A stretch of 64,000 nucleotides of DNA from Larix kaempferi (Eukaryota; Streptophyta; Pinopsida; Pinales; Pinaceae), in contig BSBM01000361.1 in the NCBI GenBank assembly GCA_027924585.1, forward strand, positions 70,789,501 to 70,853,500, in the 5' to 3' direction. A model generated the notes under the pieces. That model saw only the letters and a list, made by a program, of their open reading frames with translations. It did no database searches and was not told the DNA's origin. Of this stretch, positions 1 through 10,312 are shown piece after piece. The position numbers and the translations under genes are program-made. Within the stretch, counting starts at the first letter, position 1. Each line of letters starts with the position of its first letter.

Positions 1-1487
1 CTACACCAAATACATAGGAATCTCTTCTATTTGCATGGGTTCCTCTTGATTTTGGGATTCCCGAGGGATATTGGCAATTTTGGGAAGACACAAATCCATG
101 AATGATGGCTTCTAATACATATACCATCTAGTTCCCCATTGCTGATACTCCAAGGGTGGCACCAATGAAACCCATTTCATTTTCTGCTCTCCCAAATTTT
201 CACATGATAACCACCGAGGATCCAAATTCCTTTATGTTTGAGTTTGATGTATTATGTCAGAGTTATGAATACACTACTAACTTGCAGAAACTGAAACTAT
301 TCCCTACCACCTTGAAGGGGGTTTCCTTGAGGTGGTTCATGGGCTTGGGTGGCGGATCTATATTGATGTGGGTTGAAATGAAGAATTATTTTCTCACTAA
401 ATATCAAGAATATTGTTGATACTAAAACCTCATAGAAGAAATTTTCAAGATGACTCAAAAGGAAGACGTGAATTTGGAGGACTACATAGAGCATTTCCAG
501 TACAACCTACGGAGATCACCACATTCTGCATTAGGAAATGAATCTTGAAGACAATTATTATCTAGGGAATGCAAGATAAGTGGCTTGACATGATAAATGT
601 AATGGGAAAGGGATACATCTCTAAGGAAATCTGTGAGACCATTTGTGATTGGTGTAGGATATGTTCTCGAGGATCTTCCCATCAGGGTGACCAAGTCAAA
701 TAATGGTGGAGCAAATCAAAAAGAGATAGCAACCTTGTTGGAAGAATTCAAAACAAATATGCTCAGTACCTTCTCGTTGCAGCTAGATGTGTTTCAGACG
801 AAGTAGAGAAAATTTGAAGAAGACAATGTATTAGTATTTTTTTTTCCATGACACAAATAAAAACACCTAGCCAGGGAGTGTCCACTCAATGCTGTTGAAT
901 TATGTACAGTATCTGACAAGGACCATCCTAAAAATTCATGTCGATTAATACCATGATTGAAGGAGGTATACCGAAGTACCAACGAGGAATTCATGCCAAC
1001 ATACTTTCTAGGACAAAAGAAACCATGGCAGAATCGACCTCCATGTATGAACCAAGACCCATATATATTTTTCAATAGTTGGAAAAATCAATATATGTAT
1101 TAACATTCGCAAAATCAATATACAACTCAGCAATCACAATTCCCTACCCAACATTGGAAAAATTCACAACATTTTCAATATCCTTCTCCCTGGGTACCTT
1201 GGCTGGATCAGCCTAGCCACAACCCATCATGGTCTCAAAATTGGCGAACAGGGCTTGGTACCACAACCTTTATTACCACAAGAAATACCAGTACCAGTAC
1301 CTATTCAGTCATAACTGCAACTACCTATGAACATGTCTATGAATACTCAAATGAATGCCCCTGCAATTTGTCCCCAATTTCCTGTACAAGCAAACCCCAA
1401 CCTGAATAATAAAATGCTTTAGCAATATGATGAGACTACATTTCCAACCTATAGCATTAGCCTTTTATAGTGAAATGATATTCATTT
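1..1487 (+). pseudogene. Decayed Athila-type gypsy gag (element H, left part)
   Basis: This is a broken Ty3/gypsy gag, the capsid-type structural protein of an LTR retrotransposon. The clearest stretch is 156-419, with PNFH, FEFDVLC, QKLKLFP and RWFMGL in order. The same order occurs in the gag of element E (58193-57981) and of element F (18866-19306). After 420 the frame is lost repeatedly. Near 1385-1480 the translation (NPNLNNK, TYSI, NDI) matches the gag tail of E around 47760-47680. The reading is cut at 1487 by Copia element B and resumes at 16013 with a RYGRV motif matching RSGRV in E. No LTR of this element is visible, so it extends left of the window. It is the oldest layer of this stack. 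Confidence 0.8.
1483..1487. repeat. Target-site duplication of element B (left copy)
   Basis: The 5 bp cattt precedes the first base of the B LTR. The same 5 bp follows its last base at 16013-16017. This marks B as one insertion event despite the 7.3-kb insert inside it. Confidence 0.9.
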
Positions 1488-1613
1488 TGTTGATGTATAT
1501 GTAACTTCGGAATGTATTTCATATATGTTGTATGTACTCCTATAGAGATGGTATTATTGCTCTATACGCAAGTGTCGTCATTTATATTGTAAGTGTCGTA
1601 ACTTATACTTGAT

Positions 1614-1749
1614 GGGTTATTAGACCACCTTGTTGGGGTCAGCCCTGTATAAGTCATGTGGGTCGAAGGGTTATTAGACCACCCTATTGGGGGTCGGCCA
1701 TGTGGTTCAAAGGGTTATTAGACCACCCTATTGGGGGTCGGCCTAGTCA
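1614..1749 (+). repeat. Roughly 42-bp direct repeats inside the B LTR
   Basis: Three units begin with gggttattagaccacc and contain a ggtcggcc-type core. They lie upstream of the TATA box, in the U3 part of the LTR where enhancer repeats are usual. Family members A (two units), B and C (three units) differ in number. A role as enhancer is inference. Confidence 0.75.
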
Positions 1750-1813
1750 GCATTATGTTATGTGGTTAAGTTCGAGCCTACATGAGTTAGGTAAAAAGGC
1801 AAGTCAAGTCAAG

Positions 1814-1843
1814 TATAAATAGAGTGCGGGAGGCACTCTATTT
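1814..1843 (+). promoter_or_regulatory. TATA box overlapping a perfect inverted repeat in the B LTR
   Basis: TATAAATA lies at 1814-1821. It overlaps an 11-bp perfect inverted repeat, AAATAGAGTGC (1817-1827) and GCACTCTATTT (1833-1843), with a gggag loop. The identical arrangement occurs in the other B LTR (15692-15721) and in both LTRs of A. This is the probable RNA polymerase II promoter. The repeat would put a hairpin near the transcript start or could bind a dimeric factor; both roles are inference. Confidence 0.7.
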
Positions 1844-2134
1844 GCTCACTCACTTCTCACACATGCACTCAAGGAGGAGTGGCGCACTTATGGAGGAGGA
1901 GGATCTGCTGCTAGGTTATGGCTATCTCTCTTGGTTGGTTGTATCATTGCTCTATCTATCTCTGAGGAAGTTATTGGGGTTTTTCACCTTTATGGTTTTC
2001 CCCAAGTAAATCTTTGTGTCTCTTGTGTGCTTGCATTATTGTCTCCATGATTGATATGCTTTAGATATGCTGTACATGTTGTTCTCTCGGTTAAGATCCT
2101 AGATCATATTGAAGTAAATTCTGAAAATTTAACA

Positions 2135-2146
2135 TGGTATCAGAGC
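2135..2146 (+). other. Primer-binding site of element B
   Basis: TGGTATCAGAGC directly abuts the 5' LTR. It is the usual plant Copia primer site, complementary to the 3' part of initiator-Met tRNA, where minus-strand DNA synthesis starts. Confidence 0.93.
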
Positions 2147-3483
2147 TAGCCTGAAAGAAGGCATGATATGGCATGTATGACACTTGTTGCACTTACGATG
2201 CTAGGGCTTGATATAGCAAAAACCAGTCATCGTAGAACTTTGGCTATAAATCCGTTTTGGTGAATTTTTCAGATCTGAAATTGTTACAGGCCGAAGCTAA
2301 TATCCCCATGTACCTTGTGTCCAAAGGACAACCTCTAATTCGTTGTACTTTGTGATTTATGATTTGTACATTATAGGGTTTCTGCCTCTTCCAGATCTGA
2401 GTAAAAATCAGGTGACCTTGGGAAAAAGGTCATAACTTGGGCTAGGAAGCTCCAAATGAAGTTTAGTGAAAAGTGACAGGTAGTACACAGACTGTACTAT
2501 CCCAAAAAAACTTTTTCATAGGCCGAAGTTGAACCAGTGACACGTGGAATGCCGTACAAGTTCGCTCTCCTGTATTATCCCATAAACAGGTCACGTTGTG
2601 ACACTTGGCATAACTCTCTCTCAGAGAATCCAATTGAGGTCAGACCTATCAGGATGGAAATATAACAGGACGATCTATCTCAAGAAAGGTTTTCAGAGGC
2701 CAAAGTTGAAATAGTGACACGTGGCATGCCGTACAAGTTCGCTCTCATGTATTATCCCAAAACAGGTCACGTTGTGACATTTGGCATAACTCTCTCTCAG
2801 AAAATCCAATTGAGGTCAGACCTGTCAGGATGGAAAGCTAACAGGTCAGGCTATCTCAAGAAACCTTTTCAGACCCTGTGGATCAAAAATTTCGGAGTTA
2901 CACTAGAAACAATCAGGTACATATTTCTGTCAAAACAGAATTATTTTTTTGTACCTTCATTCATGGCTTCTGGAATTTAGGGCTTTGGAGAAAGTTGGAA
3001 TTTTTGTAATTGGAGACCACGACTGAATGCTACTCATCAAAATAAAAATTTAGAGACCAAGATCAGAATTTTTGGTTGGGCAGAAGGCCGGGCTTGATTA
3101 GACCCTAGTTCGGGACTTTGATCAGGAAAGTGGAAAATTAGGGCTTCTGTAAAAATGGGAATTTTTGAAATCTGTGACCATGGCTGGAAGCTCCTCAGAA
3201 AAATAGAAGCTTAGAGCTTTGGATCAAACCTTTTGATTGGGTAGAAGAGTGGGCTTCATCAAACCCCAGTTCAGGGTCACGTCTAGTGAATCCGGAAGTT
3301 TCAAAGGCAAAATTGAGGAGTAAAACTTTGCAGTTTTCAAATTTTGAATATACCAGTTTGATCAGCTCATCAAGGCGCATATTTCTATCCTTTCGGAAGT
3401 TCGAAATTCAAAGTTTGAATTTTGGGGTTTCTTTGACAAACCCATATCCATCTCCAGGTCCAGTTCTTGCAAATCAAGTGGTG
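2147..3483 (+). other. Non-coding leader of element B with a tandem duplication
   Basis: No coding stretch is recognised. A segment of about 180 bp is tandemly duplicated (about 2515-2696 and 2697-2870), each copy starting near aggccgaagttgaa and containing an ACACGTGG box (2540-2547, 2717-2724). The second copy has ACACGTGGC, the core of an abscisic-acid response element. The same duplication is present in A (about 13925-14290) and C (about 45850-46215), so it is a family feature. Short frames at 2714-2980 and 3286-3489 are read-throughs of this leader, not genes. Confidence 0.7.
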
Positions 3484-4480
3484 GTTTAATCCTAGAAGAA
3501 GATGGATTGGTCACCTGCATAAGTGAAGAAATTCCTGTTTCAGAGGGAGATGAGGCTAAGGCCTTACATAGGAAGATTACAAGCGATCTCGACAGGTATG
3601 ACTCATCGAGGTATGTTTCGATATTTGTTCATGATTAAATTTATGGTATGTTTGTCTTCATGATATTATGGTTAGTACAATCTTGATTTTAGATTTGTCA
3701 TATCACCTTAACAAATTTATGAATGCATGATAGAAGATATTCATTGGCTAGGGTGTTGACACTTATGATTGTACTAATGCATTATGGTGTTGTATGAGGT
3801 TTATGTTGTCTACTAACATGAAAGGTACACCAAGAAAGACAAATCATGTTCTAGTTCAAGAAAATACGATCATGATGACATGAAGACAAGGATTCATCCA
3901 TTGTCATGGATCACATAGAAGATCTACTTTCGAGGTATGTATAACTTGTTTCTACAATGGTTAACTTATGAGAAATGCAGGTTACTAGCACAAGTCACTG
4001 AAGAGAACCAGAAGACATTATGCGGGTATGTTAGACATAAATAACTAGCATGCTAATCCAGGTATGTTTTTCCTATATCAAGCTAGAATCCTACCTTGTG
4101 TTAGGATCTTATACTGTTGTTGATAATGATTATTCATGAAGGTATAGGTTTGAATAATCACAGGTTTTATGCATATTATATCTCTTATCTTGATTGATGA
4201 TTCAACTAACCTGAAGAGTCATAGGTTTGAGTAATTATAGGTTTAGACATATTATGTTTCTTATGATTTGACTAACCATAAGAATCCCACATAAACCTTG
4301 AATGCTAATGCTTATTATTCTGTTTGAAATGATCATGACTATACATGCTTGAAATTATTGTGTTTTAATAGTATACTAATGAATGTATGATTTTATATGA
4401 GATCACAAGGATAACTCAATCATGATACTAATAAGCATGCACAGGGACCAAGGATGAATATGAGTTGAAGTACAGGTAAT
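3484..4480 (+). other. Intron-like segment of the Copia leader
   Basis: Short open stretches alternate with AT-rich sequence. Splice-donor-like GGTATGT strings occur with GT at 3611, 3935, 4026 and 4062, and a tgcag acceptor-like string occurs near 3977. A and C carry the same sequence in reverse. It may be the decayed gag-to-integrase region rebuilt from non-coding DNA. I recognise no protein in it, and splicing is untested. Confidence 0.4.
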
Positions 4481-4672
4481 CCAGGGAGCAAAGATCTAAA
4501 GGGAGTACACTCCAGTGGTTTCTGCAAGGATGCAGATATTCAGAGGGAGTTTTCCATCTCTCTACATTCCACATCAAAAGATGTAGAAGAAGCTACTTAA
4601 GATTAGGACTCCAGTAGCTCCTACAAGGAAGCAAAGACTCAGAGGGAGTCCACCCAGTAACCAAACAAAGAT
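4481..4672 (+). pseudogene. Scrap of Copia integrase core (element B)
   Basis: The translation contains KDADIQREF. The copy in C (44240-44022, minus) reads DADIHRELTTSHNPHQNGVA, which matches the Copia integrase block around the catalytic glutamate (typically LTTxYxPQQNGVAER). In B this is scrambled by substitutions and a short duplication of the GSK-KEG-type segment, and neither the zinc finger nor the first two catalytic aspartates are visible. It is followed by intron-like AT-rich DNA. It cannot encode a working integrase. Confidence 0.6.
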
Positions 4673-5082
4673 AAGTATTTTTAATTATCATTTCTTGCAT
4701 ATTTGTTTGTTTAAATAATACTGTTCACTGATGTATATACTGATGTTCCTAGAATTAGGTTGTGAATTATGCATATTAGAATAATTGCATTGATGAACAG
4801 TATACTACTAATATGCATGGGTAAGTGGCCTATGGCACTGTACAACATTCGATTTCTACTTATCTAGAATGAAACCTCTTTGCTGACATGTTGGGAGTTG
4901 TGCACACTCTTAACAATGTTCTGGTAGAGATTGGAAGGCATCTAGAAAGTTACGGGATATGGATAAATGTTGTATTGAAGCATTGGCTAAGATAATTGCA
5001 TGACTGTATGACATATTTCTTTATGCGTAAGAATTTGTTCTGAAAATTATGAGATGTTTCTAATCATGCAATTTAACCTGTT
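4673..5082 (+). other. AT-rich spacer between integrase and RT scraps (element B)
   Basis: No coding signal is seen. The spacer ends in ttttgtag just before the RT-side reading resumes, which resembles a 3' splice site. The same spacer is present in A (about 11660-12060, reversed) and C (about 43660-44060, reversed). Confidence 0.5.
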
Positions 5083-6458
5083 TTGTAGGAAAGACTGTAT
5101 ATCTTCACCTACAAAAGGACTACAACATTTGTTCCAGCAACAAACATATCTATTGAAGATATTGAAGTTCCCAGGATCTGGGATGAAGAAATGGAATGCC
5201 ATGATCCGTCGATCATGAAGAATGATGTTTGGGATTCGATCCCAAGAGCTGAAGGGAAGTCTGTTGTGACTTCCAAATGGAACTATCAGATCAAGCATGT
5301 TGCAGATGGCAGCATTGAGAAATACAAAAGTGATGAAATAGAAGATGCACCAGATGGATTTCAAGACAGCATGGTGTAGTCATATATGTGTGCAGAACTT
5401 GGTATGGTAGGATAGACAACTTTCTATCCAGTTTGGGCTTTACCAAGAATAAAGCGGACTCCAACTTTTTCTACAAGGTTGAGGAAGGCAATCCAGCAAT
5501 ACTACTATTTGGATGACCTGTTTGTATCAGGTGAGGATAGATTGATTGCCGACATGCAGCGGAAGCTTGCTGCCGAGTTCGAGTTGAGGAACTTGGGGAT
5601 GATGCACTATTTGTTTTTGGCATGGAGAGTGATGGAATCTTCCTTGGACAAGGGAAGTTTGCAGTAGAGATCCTGAAGAGGTTCGGGATGATGGACTGTA
5701 GGGCTATGACCACACCTATGACATCGAATCTGAAGCTTCTATGTGATGCTTCATCTGAGCCAGTTGATGTCTCTATGTATCGTCAGATGATTGGGTCCTT
5801 GATGTACCTGAAAAACACGAGACCAGACATTTGCTTTGCTGTGAACACATTGAGCCAGTTCTTGACGGATCCGAGGAGTGTTCACCTGGTTGCTGTAAAG
5901 CATGTTCTGAGGTACCTGAAGGGTACAGTGGATTATGGGCTCAAGTATGAAGCGAATTAAAAGTTTAACCTACAGGGTTAGGTTGATTCAGATTGGGCTG
6001 GCAGTGCTGCAGACAGGAAGAGCACATCTGGGTGTTGCTTCAATATGGGATCAGGTGTGATCTCTTGGTTTAGCAGGAAGCAGTCCTGCGTAGCACTGAG
6101 TACAGCTGAGGCAGAGTATGTTGCAGCCTGTTCAGCTGGTTGTGAGGCAGTATGGCTACGGAAGCTACTTTCTGAGTTATTTGATCTCCCGTTGGAAGCT
6201 ACTGGTATCTTCTGTGATAACCAGAGTTGTGTAAAGCTGTCCGAGAACCCAGTGTTTCATGACAGGTCGAAACACATAGAGATCAAATATCACTATATCA
6301 GGGATATGGTGCAGAGAGGAGCTGTGAAGCTCCTGTATATTGCGACGGACGAGCAGATTGCAGATGTGCTGACGAAGCCACTAGCCAGGGTGAAGTTCGA
6401 GTACTTCAGAGAGAGGCTTGGCATTCTTCAGATCAAGGACACTTCGACGAAGAAGTGA
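5083..6458 (+). pseudogene. Broken Copia reverse transcriptase-RNase H (element B)
   Basis: This copies RNA to DNA and degrades the RNA strand in functional elements. Here 5191-5379 gives the RT finger region (MKNDVW, KIKH-like QIKHVADGSIEKY), followed by a deletion. 5479-5667 carries a YLDD form of the catalytic YxDD box. 5622-5960 gives the thumb (GSLMYL, RPDICFAVN, LRYLKGT). 6045-6458 is an intact-looking 137-residue RNase H with SCVALSTAEAEYVA, FCDNQSCVKLS and ADVLTKPL. The parts lie in different frames, with a TAA after YEAN and a TAG before VDSDW. The RNase H part is the best kept, as in A and C. Confidence 0.85.
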
Positions 6459-6539
6459 TGGACACATTTGCTGAAGCCATTCCAAGCATGTTGGAAGGAG
6501 GATCCTTCACATGGCTATGGATGTAAGTGCTGGATGATG

Positions 6540-7175
6540 GGCATCAGGATGATGTTCTGGTTCCTGCTTGGATATGATCAGTTGGATCATTTATGTATGT
6601 ATGTACGCATCATGTTGGATGCTGGATATGATCAGTTGGATCATTTATGTATGTATGCATCATGTTGGATGCTGGATATGATCAGTTGGATCATTTGTAT
6701 GTATTTTGTATATGCATCATGTTGGATGCTTGGACCATGTATCTGTATATGTATCAGGTGGATACATTGTATGATCAGGGGGATCATGTATGGTGATATG
6801 TATCATGTATTTGTATCAGGTGGATCATGTACGATGATATGTATCAGGTAGATACTTGGTATGCATCAGGTAGATGCATTGTATGATCAGGTGGATCATG
6901 TATGGTGATATGTATCAGGTATTTGTAGTTGTATCAGGTGGATACACTGTATGATCAGGTGGATCATGTATGATGATATGTATCAAGTAGATACTTGGTA
7001 TGCATCAGGTAGATGCACTGATGATCAGGATGATCATAGATGACGAGCTTCAGGATGTTGCTCCAGATGACATGCAGCAGGATGTTGCAGTGATGATCAG
7101 GATGATCATAGATGACGAGCTTCAGGATGTTGCTCCAGATGACATGCAGTAGGACGTTGCAGTGATGATGATCAG
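6540..7175 (+). repeat. GATCA-rich tandem repeats after RNase H (element B)
   Basis: Three repeat families follow each other. A unit of about 50 bp with gatcagttggatcatttatg and catcatgttggatgctgg runs to about 6735. Shorter gatcaggtggatcatgtatg and tatcaggtggatac units run to about 7020. A 72-bp unit (ttcaggatgttgctccagat core) is present about twice at 7021-7160. Corresponding arrays lie in A (9420-10200) and C (41690-42110), where copy numbers differ. They occupy the 3' untranslated region. The frame at 6468-6851 is repeat read-through. Confidence 0.85.
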
Positions 7176-7249
7176 GATGATCATGGATGCATCAATATGA
7201 TTTATGGTGAGTATCAGGATGATACTCTATGGCCGTGGATCAGGTTGTG

Positions 7250-7870
7250 CAGATGAGCATGTAATCCAGTGCCCTGGGAGATTTGCAAATGGTCTTTCGA
7301 GGTTTTGCCTATGGCATGTAATATCGGTGCCCTGGGACATCTGGCAAATGCTCTTTTGAGGTTTTGCTCTGGGAGGACATGTAATTCGGTGCCCTGGGAG
7401 ATCTACAGATAGTCTTTCGAGGTTTTGCCTATGGCATGTAATAGCGCCCTGGGATATCTGGCAGATGCTCTTGCGAGGGTTTGTCCTATGGCATGTAATA
7501 GCGCCCTGGGAGATCCGATAGGTTGGGCTGTGTGCTCGTAATCAGTCCTGGGATGCTCTTGCGAGGTTTTTCCATGACCACATGTAATAGCGCCCTGGGA
7601 GATTTCAGGTCGGAGTTGTGTACCCGTAACATCCTGAGATGCTCTTGCGAGGTTTTGTGGTGGACCACATGTAATAGCGCCCTGGGAGATTTCAGGTCGG
7701 ATTTGTGTACCCGTAACATCCTCAGATGCTCTTGCGAGGTTTTGTGGTGGGGTCACATGTAATGGCGCCCTGGGAGATCAAATAGGTCGGAGTTGTGTAC
7801 CCGTAACATCCTGGGATGCTCTTTCGAGGTTTTGTGATGCACGTAATAAGTCCTGAGGATTCCACAGTAT
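7250..7870 (+). repeat. CCCTGGGA tandem repeats in the 3' region of element B
   Basis: About eight units of 57-86 bp share gccctgggagat, ctcttgcgaggttttg and catgtaat. Some units carry an extra gtcgg...gtacccgtaac segment, so there are two unit lengths. The array is mirrored in A (about 8870-9375) and C (about 41030-41630). Open frames on both strands here are a by-product of repetition. Confidence 0.85.
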
Positions 7871-7999
7871 GGCCAGTGTTGACGAAGACCTGCAGGTGGT
7901 GGGCCTACATCCAGTATGAAAAAGGAATGGCTCTGTAGAACTTCCTATGACGAGTAGATTCAGAGATTGATTGAGATAGCAGCAGCAGTGACGATGATG

Positions 8000-8004
8000 A
8001 TGAC
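8000..8004. repeat. Target-site duplication of element A (left copy)
   Basis: The 5 bp atgac precede A. The same 5 bp follow it at 15270-15274, where element B resumes. Confidence 0.92.
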
Positions 8005-8609
8005 TGTTAAATTTTCTGAATTTACTTCAATATGATCTAGGATCTTAATTGAGAGAACAACATGTACAGCATATCTACAGCATATCAATCATGGAGACAA
8101 TAATGCAAGCACACAAGAGACACAAAGATTTACTTGGGGAAAACCATAAAGGTGAAAAACCCCAATAACTTCCTCAGAGATAGATAGAGCAATGATACAA
8201 CCAACCAAGAGAGATAGCCATAAACTAGCAGCAATCCTCCTCCTCCATAAGTGCACCTCTCCTCCTTGAGAGCATGTGTGAGAAGTGAGTGAGTAAATAG
8301 AGTGCCTCCCGCACTCTATTTATACTTGACTTGACTTGCCTTTTTACCTAACTCATGTCGGCTCGAACTTAACCACATAACATAATGCTGAGTGGGCCGA
8401 CCCCCAATAGGGTGGTCTAATAACCCTTTGACCCACATGACTTATACAGGGCCGACCCCAAACAAGGTGGTCTAATAACCCATCAAGTATAAGTTACGAC
8501 ATTTACAATATAAATGACGACACTTCCTTATAGAGGAATAATACCATCTCTATAGGAATACAATATACATATATGTGAAATACATTCCGAAGTTACATAT
8601 ACATCAACA
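8005..8609 (-). repeat. 3' LTR of Copia element A
   Basis: 605 bp, almost identical to 14665-15269. Differences seen are near 8217, 8224 and 8438. It has two copies of the roughly 42-bp unit instead of three. Confidence 0.94.
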
Positions 8610-8618
8610 CTCCCTCTT
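8610..8618 (-). other. Polypurine tract of element A
   Basis: Plus-strand ctccctctt reads AAGAGGGAG on the element's own strand, directly before its 3' LTR. It matches the tract of B at 15357-15365 and primes plus-strand DNA synthesis. Confidence 0.85.
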
Positions 8619-8869
8619 AACTAGGAAGGTATTTCTCAGCACAGTTCTTCTAGCACAAGTCATCTTCTTTGGATCATCGTCACTAGATAATCGTCATCGA
8701 GTCATCATCATCGTCACTGCTACTGCTATCTCAATCAATCTCTGAATCTACTCGTCATAGGAAGTTCTACAGAGCCAGTCCTTTTTCATACTGGATGTAG
8801 GCCCACCACCTGCAGGTCTTCGTCATCACTGGCCATACTGTAGAATCCTCAGGACTTTTACGTGCGTCA

Positions 8870-9375
8870 CAAAACCTCGAAAGAGCATCCCAATATGTTA
8901 CAAGCACACAGCTCTACCTATAGGATCTCCCAGGGCAACGAATTACATGTGACCTCACCACAAAACCTCGCAAGAGCATCCCAGGTTGTTACGAGCACAC
9001 AGCTCTACCTATAGGATCTCCCAGGGCAACGAATTACATGTGGTCATGGAAAAACCTCGCAAGAGCATCCCAGGACTGATTACGGGCACACAGCCCAACC
9101 TATCGGATCTCCCAGGGAAACGAATTACATGCCATAGGACAAAACCTCGCAAGAGCATCTGCCAGATATCCCAGGGCGCTATTATATGCCATAGGAAAAA
9201 CCTCGAAAGACTATCTGCAGATCTCCCAGGGCAACGAATTACATGTCCTCCCAGAGCAAAACCTCGAAAGAGCATTTGCCAGATGTCCCAGGGCACCGAA
9301 TTACATGCCATAGGAAAAACCTCGAAAGACCATCTGCAAATCTCCCAGGGCACCGGATTACATGCTCATCTGCAC
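8870..9375 (-). repeat. CCCTGGGA tandem repeats of element A
   Basis: About seven units, the mirror image of 7250-7870 in B, with ctcccagggc and aaaacctcg(c/a)aagagcat as seen on plus. Frames at 8986-9408 and 9009-9353 are repeat artefacts. Confidence 0.85.
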
Positions 9376-9419
9376 AACCTGATCCACGGCCACAGAGTAT
9401 CAACCTGATACTCACCATA

Positions 9420-9790
9420 CATCATCCTGATGTATCCATGATCATCCTGATCATCATCACTGCAACGTCCTGCTGCATGTCATCTGGAGCAACATCCTGA
9501 AGCTCGTCATTTATGATCATCCTGATCATCACTGCAACATCCTGCTGCATGTCATCTGGAGCAACATCCTGAAGCTCGTCATCTATGATCACCCTGATCA
9601 TCACTGCAACATCCTGCTGCATGTCATCTGGAGCAACATCCTGAAGCTCATCATCTATGATCATCCTGATCATCACTGCAGCATCCTGCTGCATGACATC
9701 TGGAGCAACATCCTGAAGCTCATCATCTATGATCATCCTGATCATCACTGCAGCATCTTGCTGCATGATCCACCTGATCATCAATGCATC
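9420..9790 (-). repeat. 72-bp tandem repeat array of element A
   Basis: Five near-perfect 72-bp units. Because 72 is a multiple of three, the minus strand stays open (9784-9422) and encodes a 24-residue repeat with DDELQDVAPDDMQQDVAV. B has about two units and C about one, so the array expanded in A. I treat the frame as a by-product: it lies after the end of pol, has no separate promoter, and the other family members lack it. Confidence 0.85.
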
Positions 9791-10205
9791 TACCTGATGT
9801 ATACCAAGTATCTACCTGATACATATCATCATACATGATCCTCCTGATCATCAATGTATCCACCTGATACAAATACATGATACATATCATCATACATGAT
9901 CCTCTTGATCATCAATGCATCTACCTGATGCATACCAAGTATCTACCTGATGCATATCATCATACATGATTCTCCTGATCATCAATGTATCCACCTGATA
10001 CAAATACAAATACATGATACATATCACCATACATGATCCACCTGATCATACAATGTATCCACCTGATACATATACAGATACATGGTCCAAGCATCCAACA
10101 TGATGCATATACAAAATACGTACACATGATCCAACTGATCATATCTAGCATCCAACATGATGCATACATACATACATAAAAATGATCCAACTGATCATAT
10201 CAAGC
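9790..10205 (-). repeat. GATCA-rich short tandem repeats of element A
   Basis: Units such as catacatgatccacctgatca and atgtatccacctgatac alternate. This is the counterpart of 6540-7020 in B. No gene is supported. Confidence 0.8.
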
Positions 10206-10312
10206 AGAAACCAGAACATCATCCTGATGCTCATCATCCAGCGCTTACATCCACAGTCATGTGAAGGATCCTCCTTCCAACATGCTTGGAATGGCTTCAA
10301 CAAATGTGTCCA

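Larger units (their letters stand above)
1488..2134 (+). repeat. 5' LTR of Copia element B
   Basis: This 647-bp LTR runs TG to CA and is equal in length to the 3' copy at 15366-16012. It contains the promoter at 1814 and three copies of a roughly 42-bp unit at 1614-1749. The LTRs of A are the same sequence with two units, which accounts for their being 42 bp shorter (605 bp). Confidence 0.93.

Noticed and set aside
1824-2009. 61-residue ORF identical at 15702-15887
   Set aside because: It is the same position of the two LTRs of B; identity reflects the LTR pair, not a conserved peptide.
3286-3620. Captured host gene exon in the Copia leader
   Set aside because: Open stretches are short and I could match none to a known protein family; kept only as an intron-like finding.
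9422-9784. Gene for a 120-residue acidic repeat protein
   Set aside because: It is a 72-bp tandem array; relatives have one or two units and no comparable ORF.
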